Below are positions 5,739 to 11,441 of a stretch of DNA of 11,441 bases, piece after piece. The notes under the pieces were generated by a model that saw nothing but the letters and a program-made list of their open reading frames with translations, was not told the DNA's origin and did no database searches. Position numbers and translations under genes: made by a program. The first letter of the stretch is position 1. Each line of letters begins with the position of its first letter. Location: NCBI GenBank assembly GCA_017960705.1, contig JAGCYR010000035.1, positions 1-11,441 of the forward strand, written 5' to 3'. The stretch comes from Clostridia bacterium. Lineage in GTDB: Bacteria; Bacillota; Clostridia; Oscillospirales; CAG-272.

Positions 5739-7961
5739 TCATCCTCCGTAGCCGCGGCCGACCGATTCAACGGCGCTGACAGTCTTCAGCTTCGAGACGA
5801 TGGAATAGAAATGCTCAACGCTCCGGCACCCGACCATAAGGTTCAGGATCGCGGTATCAGCGCCGGGTTTCGAGGAGGACGAGACGCTTAAGACGAACAC
5901 CTTCATATCCGCCAGCGCCTTTGTGATCTCCGCCAGCACGCCCATCTCGTTGCGGACGCGGATCTGGAGGTTCGCCTCGTACATTTCGCGCTCGCTGCTT
6001 CCGGTCCCGAGGGCGTTCTCCCAGGCGGCGTTGACCCACCTGCCTGAGAACTCCTCTTTGCCGCGGTTTTCGACCACCTTCGGGCAGTCGGTCTTATGGA
6101 TGGAGATACCGTACCCGCGGGTGACGAATCCGATAATGTCGTCGCCGGGCAGAGGATTGCAGCACTTCGCGAACTTGACTTCGCAGCCGTATTCCCCGTC
6201 GATCACGACGCCGCTGCCGCTCTTGAGGTTATGCGGCTTGCCCGGGGTGACGGGAACGGTCTGTTCCTCGGCTTTCTTTTCCTCGGTCTCTATCTCGGGA
6301 ACGACCCGGTCGAACTCGTCGCGCAGCCGCGTAGAGAGACGGGAGATCGAAAGACCGCCGAACCCGATCGTGTTGTAGAGATCGTCGGCGCCCTGGATAC
6401 CCAACCGATGCGAGACGTTCTCCACGATCTGGAGCCGCTCGGCTTCGGTGAAGGGACGCCCGTAGCGGCGCAGTTCTTTGTCGACCTCGGCTTTCCCGAG
6501 TTCGATATTCTCGGCTCTCTGCTCCTTCTTGAACCAGGAGCGGATCTTGTTCTTGGCTTCCCCGGTCTTGACGATCTTCAGCCAGTCGCGGCTGGGTCCC
6601 TTCGACGCGTTCGAGGTGATGATCTCGACGATCTCGCCGTTCTGCGGAACGCGGTCGATCGGGACGATCATCCCGTTGATCTTGGCGCCGACCATCTTGT
6701 TCCCGACCGCCGAATGGATCGCGTAGGCGAAATCGATGACGGTCGACCCGAGCGGCAGAGAGATCACGTCGCCCTTCGGCGTGAAGACGAAGGTCTCGTC
6801 GTGGAAGATATCGGTCTTGAAGCTGCGCATGAACTCGTCGGGGTCGCGGGTGCTGTCGTCGGCCTCCAGCAGACTGGAGATCCAGCGCAGCTTCTCGTCG
6901 ATATCCTCTTTCGAGGTCTCGCCCGACTTGTATTTCCAATGCGCCGCGATACCGTATTCCGCCACCTGATGCATCTCGTAGGTACGGATCTGTACCTCGA
7001 ACGGGATGCCGTCGTGTCCGATGACCGTCGTATGCAGCGAGCGGTACATATTGGGTTTCGGCGTGGAGATATAGTCCTTGAACCGTCCCGGGATGGAGTT
7101 GAACATCTCGTGGATCAGCCCGAGGACGGTATAGCATTCGAGCTCGGTCTCGACGATGATTCGCAGGGCGTAGAAGTCGTAGATCTCGTCCAAACTCTTA
7201 TTCTGGTTATACATTTTGCGGTAGATTGAGTAGACCGTCTTGACGCGCCCCTCAAGCGTAAAACGGATATTGCTCTCGGAGAGCCGCTTCTCGATCATCT
7301 GCTTCGCCTTCTCGATCAGATCCTGGCTCTGACCGTATTTCTGCCGGATCGAGTCGCTGATCTCCTTATAACCGATCGGATCGAGGTAGGAGAGCGACAG
7401 GTTTTCAAGTTCCTGCTTGATCTTCTGCATACCTAAGCGATGAGCGAGCGGCGCGTAGACGTACATGGTCTCGAGCGCGATGTCCCGCTGCCGATCCTCT
7501 TTTTTCGCGCCGAGGGTCCGCAGATTGTGAAGACGGTCGCAGAACTTGATGAAGATGACGCGGATATCCTTGGTCATGGCGAGCAGCATCTTCCGGATGT
7601 TCTCGATGTGCTGCTCCTCCTTGTCGGCGACCGAGACCACGACGATCTTGGTCAGCCCGTCGACGAGAAGCGCGACCTCGTTCCCGAACTTCTGGCAGAT
7701 GATGTTGGTATTGGTCTTATCCGAGCAGTCCTCGACCGTATCGTGCAGCAGCGCGGCGCAGATCGAGTCGGTGTCCAGCCCCATCTCCGCGACGATCTCC
7801 GCGACGGCGACGGGATGGCTGATATACGGCTCTCCCGAGAGGCGGAACTGCCCCTCGTGAAGATCGGCGGCGTAGGCGTACGCCTCCTTGATCTTTTCGA
7901 CGTCGTACTGCTTCCCGCTCTTTTCGAGGATGGACAGCAGATTGCTGATTCGTTCGTACAT
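5739..7961 (-). CDS. rel: Bifunctional (p)ppGpp synthetase/hydrolase (RelA/SpoT family)
   Basis: This 740-residue protein is a full-length long RSH enzyme. The hydrolase HD domain has His49, His73-Asp74 in LLHDTVED, and CDRLHN (141-146). The synthetase domain has YDFYALRIIV (261-270, Asp262), the RFKD motif (293-296), KPNMYRSLHTT (302-312) and FEVQIRT (321-327, Glu322). A TGS domain (about 390-450), a conserved Cys-Cys pair (610-611) and a C-terminal ACT domain (about 665-740) follow. RXKD in the synthetase, with an intact HD site, marks the bifunctional Rel type that both makes and degrades the alarmone, rather than monofunctional RelA. The ATG at 7961 has GGGAG 5-9 nt upstream and lies 24 nt after recJ. 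The adenine phosphoribosyltransferase gene often found between recJ and rel is absent. Confidence 0.97.
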   Translation of the reverse strand: MYERISNLLSILEKSGKQYDVEKIKEAYAYAADLHEGQFRLSGEPYISHPVAVAEIVAEMGLDTDSICAALLHDTVEDCSDKTNTNIICQKFGNEVALLVDGLTKIVVVSVADKEEQHIENIRKMLLAMTKDIRVIFIKFCDRLHNLRTLGAKKEDRQRDIALETMYVYAPLAHRLGMQKIKQELENLSLSYLDPIGYKEISDSIRQKYGQSQDLIEKAKQMIEKRLSESNIRFTLEGRVKTVYSIYRKMYNQNKSLDEIYDFYALRIIVETELECYTVLGLIHEMFNSIPGRFKDYISTPKPNMYRSLHTTVIGHDGIPFEVQIRTYEMHQVAEYGIAAHWKYKSGETSKEDIDEKLRWISSLLEADDSTRDPDEFMRSFKTDIFHDETFVFTPKGDVISLPLGSTVIDFAYAIHSAVGNKMVGAKINGMIVPIDRVPQNGEIVEIITSNASKGPSRDWLKIVKTGEAKNKIRSWFKKEQRAENIELGKAEVDKELRRYGRPFTEAERLQIVENVSHRLGIQGADDLYNTIGFGGLSISRLSTRLRDEFDRVVPEIETEEKKAEEQTVPVTPGKPHNLKSGSGVVIDGEYGCEVKFAKCCNPLPGDDIIGFVTRGYGISIHKTDCPKVVENRGKEEFSGRWVNAAWENALGTGSSEREMYEANLQIRVRNEMGVLAEITKALADMKVFVLSVSSSSKPGADTAILNLMVGCRSVEHFYSIVSKLKTVSAVESVGRGYGG

Positions 7962-7985
7962 ATCTTCTCCCGGAAACGCGCCCCG

Positions 7986-10178
7986 TCAGACCGAGGCGAG
8001 CCGTTTCACTCTCGCAAGGATTTCGGATTTTTCAAGATCGACCTTCCCGTCGGTTTTGCAGAGGTCGATCACGTATAGGTCTTCCCCCTCGGTTTTCAGC
8101 GTGATAAGCCCGGTTTCCTCAAAAACGCGGAGGATCAGACCGAGTTTCAGGTGACCGAAGGGATTTGCGGGATCGTAGGTGAGACGCGAGATCATCCCGC
8201 GCACGGAAAAGAAATGCTCGCCCATCGCGACGGTCTCGCGTATCATCCGGTAGACCGTTGCGAACTCTCCGCGTTCGGGGAGTGGGACGGATACCCCAAC
8301 GGGATCTTTCCCGGCGAGGATATCCGCGAGCGCCTGCCGTTCTTTGTCGGTCCGGTCGACGGTGTCGGACGTCGCCCTTTTATCCTTGGCGACCAGCTGC
8401 AGAGTGCGCCGTCCGCCGTATTCGTTGATCCCGAGCGAATAGTAGAGGTCGATGGTCTCCCCGACGTACAGGTCAAGGGCGGATTCGGTCGTCCGATAAA
8501 ACAGCGCCTCAAACGAGCGGTCACCCAAACCGACCAGCAGTTTCGTATGCTTTCCGCCGCCGATCGGGAGGATCTGGCGCACGACCAGCCCGCGGCTGAC
8601 GAAGTACGGCGTCGGATTACCGATCCCGAAGGGCTCCATCTTCTCTATCTGCTCTTCAAGCGACAGAGTCAGATCGTCCGCCGTTAATTCGCAGTCGGCG
8701 TCGAGCGTGGGCGTCAGCCCCTCGCCGATCAGCTTTTCGCGGGCGTAGGCGTTGATCCGCTCGCAAAACGCCGGGAAATCGCAGCGCTTGATCGAAAGAC
8801 CCGCGGCGTGATCGTGTCCGCCGAACTTGGTGAGCAGATCGCCGCAGGAAGAAAGGGCGTCGAACAGGTTGAATCCCTTGACGCTTCTGCCCGACCCCTT
8901 CCCGACGTCGTCGGGCGAGGGATACGGACCTTCCTTCCCTTCAAACGAAACGAGGATGGACGGAAGACCGAAACGGTCGGTGATCCGGGACGAAACGATC
9001 CCGATCACGCCGTGGTGCCAATCGTCGGACTGCAGAACGATCACGGGGTCGTTTTCGAAATCGTGCTCCGCCTCGATGACGGCGAACGCCTCCCGCGTGA
9101 TCCGGTTCTCCTCGTCCTGCCGTTCCCTGTTCACTTCGCAGAGGATCTCGGCGAACTCCCGCGCACGCGCCTGCGTGTCCGCGAGGAAAAACTCAACCGC
9201 AAGATCCGCCGAACGAAGGCGGCCGACAGCGTTAATCCGAGGCGCGAGCGTATATCCGATATAGGAAGATGTGATCGGCTGTTTCTTTTTGCTCTGACGG
9301 TCCTTCTGGTCCACCTTGTTGGAGAGCGATTCGAGCAGAGCCGCGAGCGCGGGGCGCGGACGGCGTTTGATCATCTCAAGCCCGAGCTTGACGATCAGCC
9401 GGTTCTCCCCGACGATGGGCATCACGTCCGCGATGGTCCCGATCGCGATCAGATCGGCGTAGGAAACCGCGACCGTGTTGACCGCCGTGATCCTGTCCGC
9501 CCCGGTCAACTCTTCTTCCAAAGCGCAGAGCAGCTTGAAGACGACGCCGACGCCCGCGAGATCCTTGAAGGGATAGGGACAATCGGGGCGTTTCGGATTG
9601 ACGACTGCAGCGGCGGCGGGGATCTCCTCCCCGCACTTATGGTGGTCGGTGACGACGATATCCACGCCGAGTTCTTTCGCCTGTTCGACTTCACGGTTCG
9701 CCGTGATCCCGGTGTCGACCGTCACGATCAGTTTGGTCCCCTCGGCGGCAAGCTGTTCGACTGACGCGTTTGAGACGCCGTATCCCTCGCCGAAACGGCT
9801 GGGGATGTAATACGAAACGTCTGCTCCCTTGGAACGGAGATAGAGCAAAAGCGCCGTGACGCTGGTCACGCCGTCGACGTCGTAATCCCCGTAGACCGTG
9901 ATCTTTTCACGATTGGCGACCGCGCGTGCGATCCGTTGAGTCGCCTTTTTCATATCGGCGAGGGCGAACGGATCCCCGAGCATTTCGTTTTCGAGAGTAA
10001 AGTACGCTCTTGCGTCTTCCGGCGTACGGCAGCCGCGGTTCCAGAGCAGACGCGAGACGACGGGATGGATCCCGAGCGACTCGGTCAGCGCTCTTTTCCC
10101 TTCGACCGCTTCGGGCGAAAGATCGTCAAGGACGCGCCACTTTTTCTCCCTTCCTATTTCAAAAGTTGCGGAACTCAT
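7986..10178 (-). CDS. recJ: Single-stranded-DNA-specific 5'-3' exonuclease RecJ
   Basis: This 730-residue DHH-superfamily nuclease resects 5' ends in recombinational and mismatch repair. Metal-site motifs are complete: GDYDVDG (97-103), VDTG (154-157), DHH (178-180), and GTIADVMP (247-254). RINAVGR (314-320), HHG (398-400) in the DHHA1-linked region, and GGHDHAAG (453-460) follow. After the OB-like domain a C-terminal extension of roughly 130 residues is present, as in other Firmicutes. A basic loop (about 287-300, rich in Lys, Arg, Gln and Asp) precedes the ITSSYIGY segment. The ATG at 10178 has no adjacent Shine-Dalgarno; AAGGAAGG lies 27 nt upstream across a small hairpin. No other in-frame start is available in the leader. 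It heads the recJ-rel-dtd-hemZ run. Confidence 0.96.
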   Translation of the reverse strand: MSSATFEIGREKKWRVLDDLSPEAVEGKRALTESLGIHPVVSRLLWNRGCRTPEDARAYFTLENEMLGDPFALADMKKATQRIARAVANREKITVYGDYDVDGVTSVTALLLYLRSKGADVSYYIPSRFGEGYGVSNASVEQLAAEGTKLIVTVDTGITANREVEQAKELGVDIVVTDHHKCGEEIPAAAAVVNPKRPDCPYPFKDLAGVGVVFKLLCALEEELTGADRITAVNTVAVSYADLIAIGTIADVMPIVGENRLIVKLGLEMIKRRPRPALAALLESLSNKVDQKDRQSKKKQPITSSYIGYTLAPRINAVGRLRSADLAVEFFLADTQARAREFAEILCEVNRERQDEENRITREAFAVIEAEHDFENDPVIVLQSDDWHHGVIGIVSSRITDRFGLPSILVSFEGKEGPYPSPDDVGKGSGRSVKGFNLFDALSSCGDLLTKFGGHDHAAGLSIKRCDFPAFCERINAYAREKLIGEGLTPTLDADCELTADDLTLSLEEQIEKMEPFGIGNPTPYFVSRGLVVRQILPIGGGKHTKLLVGLGDRSFEALFYRTTESALDLYVGETIDLYYSLGINEYGGRRTLQLVAKDKRATSDTVDRTDKERQALADILAGKDPVGVSVPLPERGEFATVYRMIRETVAMGEHFFSVRGMISRLTYDPANPFGHLKLGLILRVFEETGLITLKTEGEDLYVIDLCKTDGKVDLEKSEILARVKRLASV

Positions 10179-10189
10179 ATAAACTGTGC

Positions 10190-10212
10190 GAGCAGATTGC
10201 TCTGCCTTCCTT
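10190..10212 (-). promoter_or_regulatory. Distant Shine-Dalgarno and GNRA hairpin in the recJ leader
   Basis: On the minus strand AAGGAAGG (10212-10205) is followed directly by a hairpin with stem GCAGA/TCTGC (10205-10201 with 10196-10192) and loop GCAA. A flanking G-T wobble extends the stem. The recJ ATG is 27 nt beyond AAGGAAGG, too far for normal use, but folding the hairpin would shorten the gap to about 13 nt. A functional role is inferred. Confidence 0.4.
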
Positions 10213-10232
10213 AATAATCGACTGAAACCGCG

Positions 10233-11441
10233 TCAGATCGCGGCGTAGCGGGACATCAGGGCGATCGCCGTCCGGGTGCCGTCGGAGGCGGAAGACGTGA
10301 TCCCTCCCGCGTAACCGGCTCCCTCCCCGCAAGGATAAATATTATCGAAACCGAGCGCCGCCCTGTCCTCACCGCGCAGGATGTGGACGGGGGAACTGGT
10401 TCTTGTCTCTGGTCCCGTCAGGATCGCGTCCTCCGACGCAAACCCGTGGATGCGTTTGTCGAACGCGCGTATGCCGCGTGTGATCCCTTCGACGACGAAG
10501 GGTGGAAGATACTTTTCGGGATGGACGATCCGGACGTCGCCGGACAGATAGGACGGAACGACCGAACCAAAGGGACGGGACGATTTTCCCGCGAGCAGAT
10601 CCCCCGCGGTGATCGCAGGCGCCCTATATCTGCCGCCTCCGCAAGCGAAAGCAGCCCGTTCGATCATCTGGCGGAACGAGATCGCTCCCTGCGGCGTGTT
10701 GCCGTAATCCTCGCAAAAAACCGAAACGCAGACGGCGGAATTGGCGTTCTTTCCGTCGCGGGCGTGACGGGACATCCCGTTGACGACGACGGTATCCTCT
10801 TCGCTCGCGCCGCAGACGACCTCGCCCCCTGGACACATACAAAAGGTGTAGACGCCGCGGGACGACGTGTCGCACGAACAGTTATACTCGGCGTGTCCGA
10901 GCGAGGGGTGCCCGGCGAAAGTACCGTAGAGCGCCCGGTCGATCAACTCCTGCGGGTGCTCGATCCGCATCCCGACCGAAAAGGGCTTCGCCTCGACCGA
11001 AAACCCGTCCGAGAGAAGACGGAGGAACAGGTCCGACGCGCTGTTCCCGACGGCGAGAACGAGGGCGCCTGAGGGGATCTCGCCCCGATCGGTCATAACC
11101 GACTGCGCCGCGCCGTTCTTTACCTTGACTGACAGGACGCGGGTATGGTAACGGAACTCCGTCCCCTTGGATTCAAGGTAGGAGATCATATTCGAGAGAA
11201 CGCCGCGCAGAAGATCCGTCCCGACGTGGGGACGAGACAGCTGCAGGATCTCTTTCGGCGCGCCGAAATCAACGAAGCGGCGAAGGACGAACGAGACGGC
11301 AGGATCGTTGATCCGGGTTACGAGCTTCCCGTCGGAAAAGGTCCCGGCTCCGCCGGCGCCGAATTGGATATTGGTCGAAGGATCGAGAACGCGGGACGAA
11401 CGGAAACCGTCGACCTTTTCGATGCGTTCGGAGAGCGATCC
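10233..11441 (-). CDS. COG2509-type FAD-dependent dehydrogenase (5' end missing)
   Basis: The frame is open from the window edge, and 402 C-terminal residues are visible. The N-terminal dinucleotide-binding part lies outside. The ATG at 11189 is internal, because the 84 codons before it encode a family hallmark: NIQFGAGGAGTFSDGKL at visible residues 24-40. Other hallmarks are FCMCPGG, NGMS (221-224) with the following NANSA (232-236), and the C-terminal YPCGEGAGYAGGITSSASDG near the FAD site. COG2509 proteins are flavoproteins annotated as NAD(FAD)-utilising dehydrogenases; their substrate is unknown. The TGA at 10235-10233 lies 54 nt before recJ with no terminator hairpin between, so read-through into recJ is possible. 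Confidence 0.92.
   Translation of the reverse strand, partial: GSLSERIEKVDGFRSSRVLDPSTNIQFGAGGAGTFSDGKLVTRINDPAVSFVLRRFVDFGAPKEILQLSRPHVGTDLLRGVLSNMISYLESKGTEFRYHTRVLSVKVKNGAAQSVMTDRGEIPSGALVLAVGNSASDLFLRLLSDGFSVEAKPFSVGMRIEHPQELIDRALYGTFAGHPSLGHAEYNCSCDTSSRGVYTFCMCPGGEVVCGASEEDTVVVNGMSRHARDGKNANSAVCVSVFCEDYGNTPQGAISFRQMIERAAFACGGGRYRAPAITAGDLLAGKSSRPFGSVVPSYLSGDVRIVHPEKYLPPFVVEGITRGIRAFDKRIHGFASEDAILTGPETRTSSPVHILRGEDRAALGFDNIYPCGEGAGYAGGITSSASDGTRTAIALMSRYAAI

Noticed and set aside
5735..5770. Longer dtd start at 5770
   Set aside because: It would overlap rel and add 12 residues absent from the family, while the start at 5734 has a good Shine-Dalgarno.
6096..7229. Long plus-strand open frame (377 codons) opposite rel
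   Set aside because: It lies wholly antisense to a clearly conserved gene, encodes low-complexity Asp/Arg/Val-rich sequence with no recognisable domain, and follows from the GC-rich codon bias of the minus strand.
8808..9764. Plus-strand open frame (318 codons) opposite recJ
   Set aside because: Same reasoning: it mirrors conserved recJ codons, has skewed composition and no motif or ribosome site.
10179..10232. Possible riboswitch or T-box in the recJ leader
   Set aside because: Only 54 nt are available and no conserved riboswitch element is visible; just the small hairpin reported above.

Overview
The window is a gene-dense, GC-rich stretch of chromosome in which every recognisable gene lies on the minus strand, so it is read from high to low coordinates. 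Gene content and order point to an endospore-forming, probably anaerobic, member of the Clostridia. It carries the recJ-rel-dtd-hemZ cluster, and a SpoVB/YabM-like flippase, HU, RqcP (YabO), YabP and the first codons of a probable YabQ. That second set matches the conserved yab sporulation/RQC neighbourhood of Firmicutes. I see no mobile element, CRISPR array, tRNA, rRNA or defence system.

Layout in transcription order: (1) 11441-10233, the C-terminal three quarters of a COG2509-type FAD-dependent dehydrogenase, cut by the window edge. (2) 10178-3738, a tight run of recJ, bifunctional (p)ppGpp synthetase/hydrolase (rel), D-aminoacyl-tRNA deacylase (dtd) and radical-SAM HemZ. Gaps here are 24 and 4 nt, then an ATGA overlap between dtd and hemZ. 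(3) 3708-2797, a uridine-kinase-like P-loop kinase 29 nt downstream. (4) 2771-1131, a 14-helix MOP-superfamily flippase, followed by an A/T-rich terminator. (5) A 212-nt AT-rich intergenic region with phased A-tracts and a near-consensus extended -10 promoter. It drives (6) hup (918-643) and rqcP (627-385). (7) A strong hairpin, then yabP (323-36), whose stop overlaps the start of a probable yabQ.

The genes are mostly conserved housekeeping: DNA repair (RecJ), stringent response (Rel), translation proofreading (Dtd), ribosome rescue (RqcP), nucleoid structure (HU), tetrapyrrole-type radical-SAM chemistry (HemZ), and envelope/spore functions (flippase, YabP, YabQ).

The least ordinary material is non-coding. 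Two long inverted repeats sit at gene ends, immediately before the yabP and flippase genes. In each, promoter-like -10 sequences fall at or in the loop. This suggests read-through from upstream is blocked while a start site inside the loop makes a transcript free of the hairpin. That is inference and needs transcript mapping. No entirely new multi-gene system is evident.
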